49,536 nucleotides of DNA from Bacteroidales bacterium (GTDB lineage Bacteria > Bacteroidota > Bacteroidia > Bacteroidales > P3). The stretch spans positions 1-49,536 of the forward strand of contig JAFZPH010000009.1 of NCBI GenBank assembly GCA_017550405.1. The letters are read 5' to 3'. A model generated the notes under the pieces. It was not told the origin of the DNA. It was given only the letters and a program-made list of their open reading frames with translations, and did no database searches. The position numbers and the translations under genes were made by a program. Shown piece by piece: positions 1-8,822 of this stretch. Positions within the stretch are counted from its first letter, which is position 1. The number at the start of each line of letters is the position of its first letter.

Positions 1-3000
1 GACACCACATACTACGTAATAGCCTGCGATGAATACTCATGGAATGGTACAACTTACATGACTACTGGAACATATACATTCAACCACCCTCAACCGAACT
101 CACCTTGCACCAACGTTGACACCATACACTTAACTATCAACTACAGCACACATAACTCTTCCCACCAAGATGCATGTGAACAATACACATGGCACGAAAT
201 CACTTACAACGAAAGCGGTGCTTACACCTACAATTATACAAACGACAATGGTTGTCCTAGTACTGATACCCTCCACCTCAACATCAGTCAGCATGACGAT
301 ACCTCATACTATGTGACTGCCTGCGACGAATATACATGGAACGGCACATCCTATACAACCTCTGGTGCCTATACTTACAACCACACACTACAAGGAACAC
401 CCTGCATTAACATTGACACCCTCCACCTAACCATCAACAACAGCATACATAACTCCTACAACCAAGAGGCCTGCGAGCAATTCTCTTGGCACGATGTCAA
501 CTACAATCAAAATGGTACATACACATACAACTACACAAACAACGATGGATGCCCAAGCACAGATACCCTCCATCTCACTATTGCCCAACACGACGACACC
601 GCATACTATGTGACAGCCTGCAACGAATACTCATGGAATGGCACCACTTACATAACTACCGGAACATACACATTTAACCACTCCCAACAAGGCACACCCT
701 GCACCAACGTTGATACTCTCCATCTAACTATCAACCATAGCACACACAACTCCTATCACCAAGATGCATGTGAACAGTACACATGGCACGAAATCACTTA
801 CAACGAAAGCGGCACATACACATACGAATATTACAACTCTAATGGATGTGCAAGTACAGACACACTGCATCTCACTATTGCCCGACACAACGACACCGCA
901 TACTATATAACAGCCTGCGATGAGTATACATGGAACGACACGACTTATACTACTTCCGGAATATATACATTCGACCATTCCCAACAAGGCACGCCTTGCA
1001 CCAACGTTGATACCCTACATCTAACAATCAACTACAGCACACATAACTCCTACCACCAAGATGCCTGCGAACAATACACTTGGCACGATGTCAACTACAC
1101 CCAAAGTGGTACATACACATACAACTATTCAAACAACGATGGATGCCCAAGCACAGATACACTACATCTCAATATTGTTCAACACAACGACACCGCATAC
1201 TATGTGACATCCTGCGATGAGTATACATGGAACGACACGACTTATACTACTTCCGGAATATATACATTCGACCACTCTCAGCAAGGAACACCTTGCACCA
1301 ATGTTGATACTCTACATCTAACTATCAACAACAGCACTCACAACTCCTACACTCAAGACGCCTGTGAGCAATTCTCTTGGCACGATGTCGATTACACTGA
1401 AAGCGGCACATACTCATACAACTATTACAACACTGATGGCTGCCTTAGTACAGACACATTGCATCTCACCATTACCCAACACGATGACACAGCATACTAC
1501 GTGACTGCTTGCGATGAATACACCTGGAACGGTACATCATTTACAAACACCGGCACATATACTTTCGACCACACTCAGCAAGGCACACCTTGCACCAACG
1601 TTGATACCCTACATCTAACAATCAACAACAGCACACACAACTCATACCACCAAAATGCATGTGAACAATACACATGGCACGAAATCACCTATAACGAAAG
1701 TGGAACTTACACATACAACTACACAAACACTGACGGTTGCCAAAGCACAGACACCTTGATCCTCACCATCTCCCAGCACAACGACACTGCATACTACGTG
1801 ACTGCCTGCAATGAATACACTTGGAACGGTATATCTTATATAACTACTGGAACATATACATTCGACTACTCTCAACCGAACTCACCGTGCTCCAATGTTG
1901 ATACCCTTCATCTAACAATCAACTACAGCACACACAACTCCTATCACCAAGATGCCTGTGAGCAATTCTCTTGGCACGAAATCAACTACACACAAAGTGG
2001 CACATACACCTATGAATATACCAACTCTAATGGATGTAGAAGTACAGACACACTGCATCTCACTATTGCCCGACACGACGACACCGCATACTACGTGACA
2101 GCCTGCAATGAATACACTTGGAACGGGACATCTTATATAAATACTGGAACATATACATTCGACCACTCTCAGCAAGAGACACCTTGCGCCAATGTCGACA
2201 CACTAAACCTCACAATCAATTACAGCACACATAACTCCTTCCACCAAGAGGCCTGCGAGCAATTTTCATGGCACGATGTAAACCACACACAAAGCGGAAC
2301 ATATACCTACAACTACTTAAACACTGACGGTTGCCCAAGCACCGATACCCTATATCTCACAATCAGTCAACATGACGATACCGCATACTACGTAACAGCC
2401 TGCGATGAATATACATGGAACGGTACATCATATACGACCTCCGGCACCTATACATTCGACCACAATCAACAGAGTACACCCTGTACCAACGTTGACACCC
2501 TAAACCTCACAATCAATTACAGCACACATAACTCTTCCCACCAAGATGCCTGTGAGCAATTCACTTGGCACGAAATCGACTACACCCAAAGTGGAACATA
2601 CACATACGGCTATACAAACAACGATGGATGCCCAAGTACGGATACATTGCATCTCACCATCTCCCAACACGATGACACCGCATACTATGTGACAGCTTGT
2701 GATGAATACACTTGGAATGGTACAACTTACACAACCACTAGCACCTATACATACGACCACACTCAGCAAGGCACACCTTGCACCAACATTGACACCCTTC
2801 ACCTCACAATCAATTACAGCACACATAACTCTTCCCACCAAGATGCATGTGAACAGTACACATGGCACGAAATCACTTACAACGAAAGCGGCACATACAC
2901 CTTCAACTATACAGACAGCGATGGATGCCCAAGCACCGATACCCTACATCTCACAATTAATCAACATGACGATACTTCATACCACGTAAACGCTTGCAAC

Positions 3001-5127
3001 GAATACATATGGAACGGAACAACGTACACTACTTCTGGAACATATACATTTGACCACTCTCAGCAAGGCACACCCTGCACCAACATCGACACCCTCTACT
3101 TAACTATCAACTACAGCACACATAATTCCTTCCACCAAGATGCATGTGAACAATATACTTGGCACGACATCTACTACACACAAAGTGGCACATACACTTA
3201 CAACTATACAAACAACGATGGTTGCCCGAGCACCGATACCCTTCACCTCACCATCTCCCAACACGATGACACAGCATACCATGTGATAGCCTGCGATGAA
3301 TACACCTGGAACGGTACATCATTTACAAACACCGGCACATATACTTTCGACCACACTCAGCAAGGAACACCTTGCACCAATGTTGATACTCTACATCTAA
3401 CTATCAACAACAGCACTCACAACTCCTACACTCAAGACGCCTGTGAGCAATTCTCTTGGCACGATGTCAACTACACACAAAGTGGCACATACACTTACAA
3501 CTATACAAACAACGATGGATGCCCAAGCACAGATACCCTTCACCTCAACATCAGTCAGCATGACGATACATCATACTATGTAACTGCCTGTGATGAGTAT
3601 ACATGGAACGACACAACATATTCAACCACTGGCACATATACTTTCGACCACACTCAGCAAGAGACACCTTGTACCAACATCGACACCCTCTACTTAACTA
3701 TCAACTACAGCACACATAACTCCTTCCACCAAGACGCCTGCGAACAATTCTCATGGCATGATGTCAACTACACACAAAGTGGTACATATATATACAATTA
3801 TTCAAATAACGATGGCTGCCATAGCACAGACACATTGCATCTCACCATTACCCAGCACGATGACACCACATACTACGTGACTGCCTGCGATGAGTATACA
3901 TGGAACGACACAACATATTCAACCACTGGCACATATACCTTTGACTATACTCAGCAAGGCACGCCATGCACCAACGTTGACACCCTCCACCTAACAATCA
4001 ACTACAGCACACACAACTCCTATCACCAAGATGCCTGCGAACAATACACTTGGCACGATGTCAACTACAACCAAAGTGGAACATACATCTACGAATATAC
4101 CAACGATGGTAATTGCCCAAGTGCCGATACCCTGTACCTCACTATTTTCCAGCACAACGACACCGCATACTATGTAACAGCCTGTGACGAGTATATATGG
4201 AACGGTACAACATACACAACAACCGGCATATATACATTCGACAACACTCAGCAGGGGTCGCCCTGCACCGATGTCGACACGCTGCACCTGGTGCTGCACT
4301 ACAGCAGCTGGGGGGCGGAGTGGCGGACGGCGTGCGACACCTTCCGCTGGGCGGCGAACGGCAGGCTGTACTCCTCCTCCACCGTGGACACGGTGCAGCT
4401 GCTGAACCAATGGCTGTGCGACAGCCTGGCCGTCCTGCACCTCACGCTGTCGCCTTCGCACCACAGCGACACGCTGGTGGCGGGATGCGACAGTCTGACC
4501 TGGCTCGGCAGCACCTACACCGGCGACACGACGCTGACGGACAGCCTCGCCACGGCGGCGGGCTGCGACAGCGTGGTGGCCGTCCGCCTGCATGTGGTCC
4601 CCAGCCCCGTGGCGGCGATGCAGCTGAGCACCGACCACCTGACCGAGGACTCCCCCCTGCTCAGGGCCGTGGATATCACCCCCGGCAGCCACCAGCGGCT
4701 GTGGCTCGTGAACGCCCTGCCCTACGACTCCTCGGCGGCCATCACCTACCGCGCCGACCTGACGGAGGACACCGTGCACATCGTCCTGGCCGTGGCCGTG
4801 GAGGGCTGCAGCGACACCTCGGCAAGGGACATCGCCTGCTGGCAGGAGGAGCTGTATGTGCCGAATGTCTTCGCCCCCAAGGGCGACAGGGAGGAGAACA
4901 GCCGTTTCGGGCTGCTGGGGGGCAAGACCCTCGACTACGAGATGAGGGTGTTCAGCCGCCAGGGCGCCTTGGTGTTCAGCAGCAGGGACGCCTCCGAGCG
5001 ATGGGACGGCACACACAAGGGGATGCCCTGCCCCCAGGGGGCTTACCTCTACGTGATCAGCTACACCACGCCGTCGGCTCCCACGGTGCCGAAGAGGAAG
5101 AGGGGGAGCGTGCTGCTGCTGCGCTGA
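1..5127 (+). CDS. Giant repeat adhesin with T9SS gliding-type C-terminal domain (5' end outside window)
   Basis: The reading frame is open from base 1, so the N-terminus and signal peptide lie outside the window; at least 1708 residues are visible. About residues 1-1418 are a tandem array of a 99-residue unit made of two related halves (49 and 50 residues). The halves begin ACEQ/ACDE, carry a conserved Trp three residues on, a second Cys near the middle and a DTLHLTI strand. The Cys pairs suggest disulphide-stabilised beta repeats (inference). Two degenerate half-units follow (ACDTFRW, GCDSLTW). The last ~90 residues (YVPNVFAPKGD...FSRQGALVF...WDGTHKG...PQGAYLYVI) match the gliding-motility-associated C-terminal domain that directs T9SS export and surface anchoring. 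The likely role is a surface adhesin or gliding-type protein. The repeats are AC-rich and low in G, while the last ~870 bp are very GC-rich. Short antisense frames here are products of the repeat. Confidence 0.9.
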   Translation, partial: DTTYYVIACDEYSWNGTTYMTTGTYTFNHPQPNSPCTNVDTIHLTINYSTHNSSHQDACEQYTWHEITYNESGAYTYNYTNDNGCPSTDTLHLNISQHDDTSYYVTACDEYTWNGTSYTTSGAYTYNHTLQGTPCINIDTLHLTINNSIHNSYNQEACEQFSWHDVNYNQNGTYTYNYTNNDGCPSTDTLHLTIAQHDDTAYYVTACNEYSWNGTTYITTGTYTFNHSQQGTPCTNVDTLHLTINHSTHNSYHQDACEQYTWHEITYNESGTYTYEYYNSNGCASTDTLHLTIARHNDTAYYITACDEYTWNDTTYTTSGIYTFDHSQQGTPCTNVDTLHLTINYSTHNSYHQDACEQYTWHDVNYTQSGTYTYNYSNNDGCPSTDTLHLNIVQHNDTAYYVTSCDEYTWNDTTYTTSGIYTFDHSQQGTPCTNVDTLHLTINNSTHNSYTQDACEQFSWHDVDYTESGTYSYNYYNTDGCLSTDTLHLTITQHDDTAYYVTACDEYTWNGTSFTNTGTYTFDHTQQGTPCTNVDTLHLTINNSTHNSYHQNACEQYTWHEITYNESGTYTYNYTNTDGCQSTDTLILTISQHNDTAYYVTACNEYTWNGISYITTGTYTFDYSQPNSPCSNVDTLHLTINYSTHNSYHQDACEQFSWHEINYTQSGTYTYEYTNSNGCRSTDTLHLTIARHDDTAYYVTACNEYTWNGTSYINTGTYTFDHSQQETPCANVDTLNLTINYSTHNSFHQEACEQFSWHDVNHTQSGTYTYNYLNTDGCPSTDTLYLTISQHDDTAYYVTACDEYTWNGTSYTTSGTYTFDHNQQSTPCTNVDTLNLTINYSTHNSSHQDACEQFTWHEIDYTQSGTYTYGYTNNDGCPSTDTLHLTISQHDDTAYYVTACDEYTWNGTTYTTTSTYTYDHTQQGTPCTNIDTLHLTINYSTHNSSHQDACEQYTWHEITYNESGTYTFNYTDSDGCPSTDTLHLTINQHDDTSYHVNACNEYIWNGTTYTTSGTYTFDHSQQGTPCTNIDTLYLTINYSTHNSFHQDACEQYTWHDIYYTQSGTYTYNYTNNDGCPSTDTLHLTISQHDDTAYHVIACDEYTWNGTSFTNTGTYTFDHTQQGTPCTNVDTLHLTINNSTHNSYTQDACEQFSWHDVNYTQSGTYTYNYTNNDGCPSTDTLHLNISQHDDTSYYVTACDEYTWNDTTYSTTGTYTFDHTQQETPCTNIDTLYLTINYSTHNSFHQDACEQFSWHDVNYTQSGTYIYNYSNNDGCHSTDTLHLTITQHDDTTYYVTACDEYTWNDTTYSTTGTYTFDYTQQGTPCTNVDTLHLTINYSTHNSYHQDACEQYTWHDVNYNQSGTYIYEYTNDGNCPSADTLYLTIFQHNDTAYYVTACDEYIWNGTTYTTTGIYTFDNTQQGSPCTDVDTLHLVLHYSSWGAEWRTACDTFRWAANGRLYSSSTVDTVQLLNQWLCDSLAVLHLTLSPSHHSDTLVAGCDSLTWLGSTYTGDTTLTDSLATAAGCDSVVAVRLHVVPSPVAAMQLSTDHLTEDSPLLRAVDITPGSHQRLWLVNALPYDSSAAITYRADLTEDTVHIVLAVAVEGCSDTSARDIACWQEELYVPNVFAPKGDREENSRFGLLGGKTLDYEMRVFSRQGALVFSSRDASERWDGTHKGMPCPQGAYLYVISYTTPSAPTVPKRKRGSVLLLR
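22..4254 (+). repeat. 297-bp tandem coding repeat, about 14 copies without indels
   Basis: The ACDE codon block starts at 22, 319, 616 and so on to 4180. The ACEQ block starts at 172, 469, 766, 1063, 1360, 1657, 1954, 2251, 2548, 2845, 3142, 3439, 3736 and 4033. Every ACEQ spacing read was exactly 297 bp (99 codons). Copies differ only by point substitutions, many shared between non-adjacent copies. Confidence 0.95.
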
Positions 5128-5207
5128 CGGGGTCGGCACCACCCGCGCCGCAGGACCGCCAGAGGGGCGCTTTTGAGAAAAAAAGTTGCTGAATCGGTTT
5201 TTTTTCG

Positions 5208-5215
5208 TATTTTTG
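5208..5215 (+). promoter_or_regulatory. Bacteroidetes -7 promoter element (TATTTTTG) upstream of rnpB
   Basis: TATTTTTG matches the TAnnTTTG consensus, and a TTG lies at 5186-5188 at a -33-like distance. Initiation would fall near 5221, about 145 bases before the conserved start of RNase P RNA. No TAnnTTTG motif is visible closer to the RNA. Confidence 0.6.
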
Positions 5216-5221
5216 CAAATT

Positions 5222-5365
5222 CAATGCAGGGGAACCGCCCAGGAAGTCCCCGGTACGGGGATGGCCAATAATCCCGCCGACAGGCCATGCATGCCAGCAT
5301 GCAGGCACGACTGCCGGGAGGAGGCGCACAGGGCCTTGCCTTGCAGGACAGAGCGCATTGACAGA
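5222..5365 (+). other. Structured leader between promoter and rnpB
   Basis: No gene is seen here. Predicted local folds are GGGGA 5229-5233 with TCCCC 5247-5251, GGGAT 5258-5262 with ATCCC 5271-5275, and a perfect inverted repeat TGCATGC/GCATGCA at 5288-5303. It could be a processed 5' leader of the RNase P RNA precursor or a separate small RNA. Confidence 0.4.
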
Positions 5366-5756
5366 ACAACGGCAACCGACTCTATCGCCGGTCTCCGCCC
5401 CCACCCCGGGCGGGGACGGGAGGAAAGTCCGGGCAACACGAGCCGCCATACTTCCTAACGGGAAGGCGACAGGGAGGAAAGGGCCCTGCCGACAGCGAGT
5501 GCCACAGAAAGAGAAACCGCCTGGCGACAGGCAAGGGTGCAAGCGCGGGGTAAGAGCCCACGACGGACGGCAGCGATGCCGCCTGATGGCAAACCTTATG
5601 GGTTGAAAGACCAAATATACCGGCAGCACAGGGCTGGCTCGCCCTTTGCCGGGGGGTAGGTTGATAGAGGCCGGCGGCAACGCCGGCAGTAGATTGATGA
5701 TAGAGGCCGCCGGCAACGGCGGTGACAGAACCCGGCTTATGACGTTGCCGTTTTTT
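5366..5756 (+). ncRNA. rnpB: RNase P RNA, bacterial class A
   Basis: This is the catalytic RNA of RNase P, which removes 5' leaders from pre-tRNAs. The universally conserved blocks are all present in order: GAGGAAAGTCCGGGC at about 5420-5434, GTGCCACAGAAA with ACCGCC near 5500-5521, AAGGGTGCAA and GGTAAGAGCCCAC near 5530-5560, and GACAGAACCCGGCTTAT near 5724-5740. Terminal helix P1 is visible as AACGGCAAC (5368-5376) pairing with GTTGCCGTT (5744-5752). A T-run follows at 5751-5756. Two similar GC-rich GCAA-loop hairpins lie near 5670 and 5710, close to the 3' end. Exact ends are estimated from P1 pairing. The next gene starts 16 bp after the T-run. Confidence 0.93.
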
Positions 5757-5772
5757 ATTGACTGCAAAAACG

Positions 5773-6615
5773 ATGAAAAGACACTATACTACCACTGTTG
5801 CGGCATTGATGGCGGGATGCCTGACGCTGGCCGCATGCATCAACCAGGGAACCATGGTCGACGTTCCCTCCACGTTGATGAATTATCAGCACAAACCCAC
5901 GGAGGCCAGGCTGCTGGCTGTGGCCAAGTCGTATGCCGAGGCCATCAACCGCAATCTGAAGGAGCAAGCCCCCTATCCGGGGCAGTATGCCGACTACGGC
6001 GTGGCCCTGGCCAGACTGGGATGCCTGGAACAGGCCAATATCATGTTCAACAACGAGAAGATGCTCTTCCCGAACAGCTCGCCCTATGTCGACAAGCTGA
6101 AGGCGACCCTGACGCCCGCCCTGAAGGGCGACAACCGCGTGGACACCTCGGCCATCGACCTCCGCACGCTGGACACCATCACCGTGCACTACACCCCCGA
6201 GGAGGAGGCCCTGCTGCGCCAGCAGGCCGACGACCCCGAGTTCAAGCGGATGATGAAGGAGCAGGCCCGCGAGGAACGCGAACGGCAGGTGATGCTGAAC
6301 AAGAAAGCCCGTGAACAGGCCCGCCAGGAGCGCGAGCGCCAGGCCCAGCAGGACAAGCAGGCCCGCGAGCAGGAACGCCAGGAACGCGAGAAAGCCATCC
6401 AGGCTCAGCGCGAGGCTGAACGCGAGGCACAGAAAGCCCAGCGCGAAGCCCAACGCGAGGAACAGAAAGCACTGCGCGAAGCCCAGCGCGAGGCGCAACA
6501 GGCACAACGCGAAGCCCAGAAAGCCCAGCGCGAGGCCGAACGGCAGGCCAAGGCCGCCGAGAAGGCCGTGCAGGACAGCATCGCCCGCGCCGCAAAAGAG
6601 ATACAGAACCAATAG
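5773..6615 (+). CDS. DUF4810-family lipoprotein with long C-terminal coiled coil
   Basis: The protein has 280 residues from the ATG at 5773; an upstream in-frame start would spoil the signal peptide. It opens with a lipoprotein signal (MKRHYTTTVAALMAG, lipobox LAAC), so it is probably a membrane-anchored periplasmic lipoprotein. Residues ~30-130 resemble DUF4810 (YADYGVALARLGCLEQAN followed by NEKMLFPNSSPYVDKL, a TPR-like pattern). In other bacteria this family pairs with GNA1162/DUF799 and usually CsgG. From ~residue 140 to 270 the sequence is an almost uninterrupted Arg/Glu/Gln/Ala coiled coil (REAQREAQ-type heptads) that ordinary DUF4810 proteins lack. The GNA1162-type gene follows 13 bp downstream. 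The function is unknown; an envelope-stress or secretion accessory role is inferred only from family context. Confidence 0.75.
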   Translation: MKRHYTTTVAALMAGCLTLAACINQGTMVDVPSTLMNYQHKPTEARLLAVAKSYAEAINRNLKEQAPYPGQYADYGVALARLGCLEQANIMFNNEKMLFPNSSPYVDKLKATLTPALKGDNRVDTSAIDLRTLDTITVHYTPEEEALLRQQADDPEFKRMMKEQAREERERQVMLNKKAREQARQERERQAQQDKQAREQERQEREKAIQAQREAEREAQKAQREAQREEQKALREAQREAQQAQREAQKAQREAERQAKAAEKAVQDSIARAAKEIQNQ

Positions 6616-6628
6616 CCCATACACTGCC

Positions 6629-7417
6629 ATGACGAGAATGAAATACCTACTGCCCCTGGTCGTGATGCTGCTTGCCGTGTCGTGCAAGAGCGAGAAGAAG
6701 GTGACCACCTACAACGAATTGTACCAGGAGAAGCCCGTCACCATCCTGATAGCGCCGGTGAAGGACAACGCCAAGCGTCCGATGGTGAAGACCACACAGG
6801 ACAAGGTGCTGAACGACGAACTCTCCGCCGCGGCACACTATATGCGGCAGACCCTCTCCTACCCCCTGTCGAGTCAGGGCTACTACGCCACCGCGCCCCT
6901 CGCGTCCGACCTGCTCCTCGAGCAGCTGGGACTCGACTACAACAAGCTGATGAACGCCGACATCACCATGCTCCACAGCACCTATGGCATCGACGCCGTG
7001 CTGCTCACGGCCATCCACAAATGGCAGCAGCCGGAAATCAACGAGATCGTGGTGTACACCGAATACACGCTGCGCTCGACCAAGAGCGGCGTGGAGCTGA
7101 TGCATGTATGGGTGCGTGGCGACAAGATGCAGCCCGTGGACGTGAAGGGGGAGCCTGTGGAGCTGTCGACAGACCAGGCTTTCATCGACAGGAGCAATAT
7201 GGGCAGCAACCTCGCCCACCGCTGCATCCTGCTGGAGCAGATGAGCGACTTTGCACTGCGCAACCTGCCCACGAGCATCAGCCGCTGGCATTTCCAGCAC
7301 GACCGCTACATCTCGTCCAACCCCGTGTTCTACAGCTTCACCATCAACCCCGATGGCAGCATCGAACGTTCAGACTACTCCGAAGACGCATTTGGGAATG
7401 AGTGTTTCACAGATTGA
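6629..7417 (+). CDS. GNA1162/DUF799-family lipoprotein
   Basis: The protein has 262 residues, starting MTRMKYLLPL (a second ATG at 6638 is also possible). It has a lipoprotein signal with lipobox LAVSC. The body follows the GNA1162 (DUF799) pattern: a TILIAPVKDN strand, a YPLSSQGYY motif, LLLEQLGL, and an AVLLTAI strand leading into WQQPEINEIVVYTEYTL. This family resembles the TolB N-terminal/CsgG fold and is encoded beside DUF4810, as here. The 3' end overlaps the start of the comB-like gene by 20 bp, so the genes are probably cotranscribed and translationally coupled. The molecular role is not established; an outer-membrane-associated lipoprotein complex is inferred. Confidence 0.75.
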   Translation: MTRMKYLLPLVVMLLAVSCKSEKKVTTYNELYQEKPVTILIAPVKDNAKRPMVKTTQDKVLNDELSAAAHYMRQTLSYPLSSQGYYATAPLASDLLLEQLGLDYNKLMNADITMLHSTYGIDAVLLTAIHKWQQPEINEIVVYTEYTLRSTKSGVELMHVWVRGDKMQPVDVKGEPVELSTDQAFIDRSNMGSNLAHRCILLEQMSDFALRNLPTSISRWHFQHDRYISSNPVFYSFTINPDGSIERSDYSEDAFGNECFTD

Positions 7418-8120
7418 ACTATCGCTGACCCCCGCTCTCTACGAGTGGCGCACCCTCAAGCAGGGGCATACCACCGTGGCCGTCGACGTGCTGAGGGCCA
7501 CCACGGCCATCTGCGCCGCCTTCCAGGCGGGCGCGGAGTGCATCGTGCCCCTTGACAGCCTCGAGGCCCTGGAGCCCTACCGCCAGCAGGGCTTCCTGCG
7601 TGCCGCCGAGCGTGGAGGAAAGAAAATCGGCGACGCCGAGTATGGCAACTCTCCCACCGAATACATGGCTTCCGACCTGCGCGGCAAACGCCTCGCCTAC
7701 AGCACCACCAACGGCACGGTCTCCATCCTGCGCGGCGGCGACGCCGAGCGCACGCTGGTGGGCTGTTTCGCCAATATCGACGCCCTGACGGAACGGCTCC
7801 TCGCCCAGTCCCAGGACCTGGTGATTCTGTGCAGCGGATGGAAGAACGACTTCTCGATTGAGGACACCCTCTTTGCCGGCGCCCTCTGCCGGCGGCTGCT
7901 GGACAGCGGCCGGTACACCAGCCACCACGACGCCGTGATGATGGCACTGGCCCTGTGGGACGCCTGCCAGGGCGACCCCTACGCCTACAGCCTCCGCCAC
8001 GCCAGCCATGTGCAGCGGCTGATCGGCTTCGGTGCCGAGGAGGACATCGCCTTCGCCTTCAGGTTCAACACCTGTTGCGTGGTGCCACAGCTAAACCAAG
8101 GAGTACTGACATGCAAATGA
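7398..8120 (+). CDS. comB: 2-phosphosulfolactate phosphatase family protein (ComB-like)
   Basis: The protein has 240 residues and matches the ComB family, which hydrolyses 2-phosphosulfolactate to sulfolactate in coenzyme M synthesis in archaea. Recognisable parts are VAVDVLRATTAICAAF near residue 30, GDAEYGNSPTEY near 80, LAYSTTNGTVSI near 100 and LVILCSGWKNDFSIEDTLFAGA near 145. ATG 7398 overlaps the upstream gene by 20 bp. No other coenzyme M gene is nearby, so the bacterial substrate is uncertain. The end overlaps the PAP2 gene by 10 bp. Confidence 0.85.
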   Translation: MSVSQIELSLTPALYEWRTLKQGHTTVAVDVLRATTAICAAFQAGAECIVPLDSLEALEPYRQQGFLRAAERGGKKIGDAEYGNSPTEYMASDLRGKRLAYSTTNGTVSILRGGDAERTLVGCFANIDALTERLLAQSQDLVILCSGWKNDFSIEDTLFAGALCRRLLDSGRYTSHHDAVMMALALWDACQGDPYAYSLRHASHVQRLIGFGAEEDIAFAFRFNTCCVVPQLNQGVLTCK

Positions 8121-8809
8121 CCGCAAGCTATATACAAGCCCCCCTGCCCGCCCTCCTGCGGAGGGCACTGCTCGTGGCGGCGCTGCTGTGGCCGCTGATG
8201 GCTGCGGGACAGCGCAGCGACACCCTGACGTGCGGCTACGACCACTCGCTGACATGGAACCAGACCATCGCCCCCACCCTGCTGGTGGCGGGAGGAGCAG
8301 TGATAGCCTACACCCCCTCGTTCCACGACAACCTCGACATCGACCTGCGCGACTGGCTGCAACAGGACGGACACAAACGGTGCGAGGTGGAGAACTACCT
8401 GCAGTATGTCCCCATCTCGTCGGTGGTGCTGCTGAAAGCCTGCGGGCTGGAGAGCCGTCACAACTGGCGCGACATGGTGTGCCTGGGGGCGGGAAGCGCC
8501 CTCTTCACCGTGCTGTTCACCAACGGTTTGAAATACACCATCGGCAAGGAGCGCCCATACGGCGGGGTGTTCAACAGCTTCCCCTCGGGGCACACGATGA
8601 CCGCCTTCTTCGGAGCGGAGATGCTGCGGCGGGAATATGGCGAAGAGTATCCCGGTGTCGCCATCGCCGGATATGCCGTGGCGACAGGCGTGGGACTGAT
8701 GCGCATGTACAACAACCGCCATTGGGCCAGTGACGTGCTGGCAGGTGCCGGACTGGGAATCCTGAGCACCTCGCTGATGTATTGGCTTGCCCCCTACCTA
8801 CGATTCTAA
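8111..8809 (+). CDS. PAP2-superfamily membrane phosphatase
   Basis: The protein has 232 residues. A leader hydrophobic segment (residues ~15-33, ending AAGQ) may be a cleaved signal peptide. The type-2 phosphatidic acid phosphatase signature is complete: KYTIGKERPYGG (motif 1), FPSGHTMTAFFGAE (motif 2, catalytic His) and NNRHWASDVLAG (motif 3, nucleophile His). Several membrane segments flank it. Family members dephosphorylate lipid phosphates such as undecaprenyl pyrophosphate or lipid A, with the active site facing the periplasm. The substrate cannot be read from sequence. The start lies inside the 3' end of the comB-like gene; ATG 8117 is an alternative start. Confidence 0.88.
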   Translation: MQMTASYIQAPLPALLRRALLVAALLWPLMAAGQRSDTLTCGYDHSLTWNQTIAPTLLVAGGAVIAYTPSFHDNLDIDLRDWLQQDGHKRCEVENYLQYVPISSVVLLKACGLESRHNWRDMVCLGAGSALFTVLFTNGLKYTIGKERPYGGVFNSFPSGHTMTAFFGAEMLRREYGEEYPGVAIAGYAVATGVGLMRMYNNRHWASDVLAGAGLGILSTSLMYWLAPYLRF

Positions 8810-8822
8810 ACAGCGTCGCACG

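Noticed and set aside
22..4254. Possible CRISPR array
   Set aside because: The 297-bp period has no spacer/repeat alternation; it is one continuous coding frame with a conserved protein unit.
3991..5142. 383-codon minus-strand open frame across the adhesin end
   Set aside because: It is antisense to the adhesin; the open frame comes from GC-rich sequence and repeats, with no domain or promoter.
5758..5772. Upstream start for the DUF4810 lipoprotein
   Set aside because: It begins inside the rnpB trailing T-run and would put extra residues before an otherwise clean lipoprotein signal.
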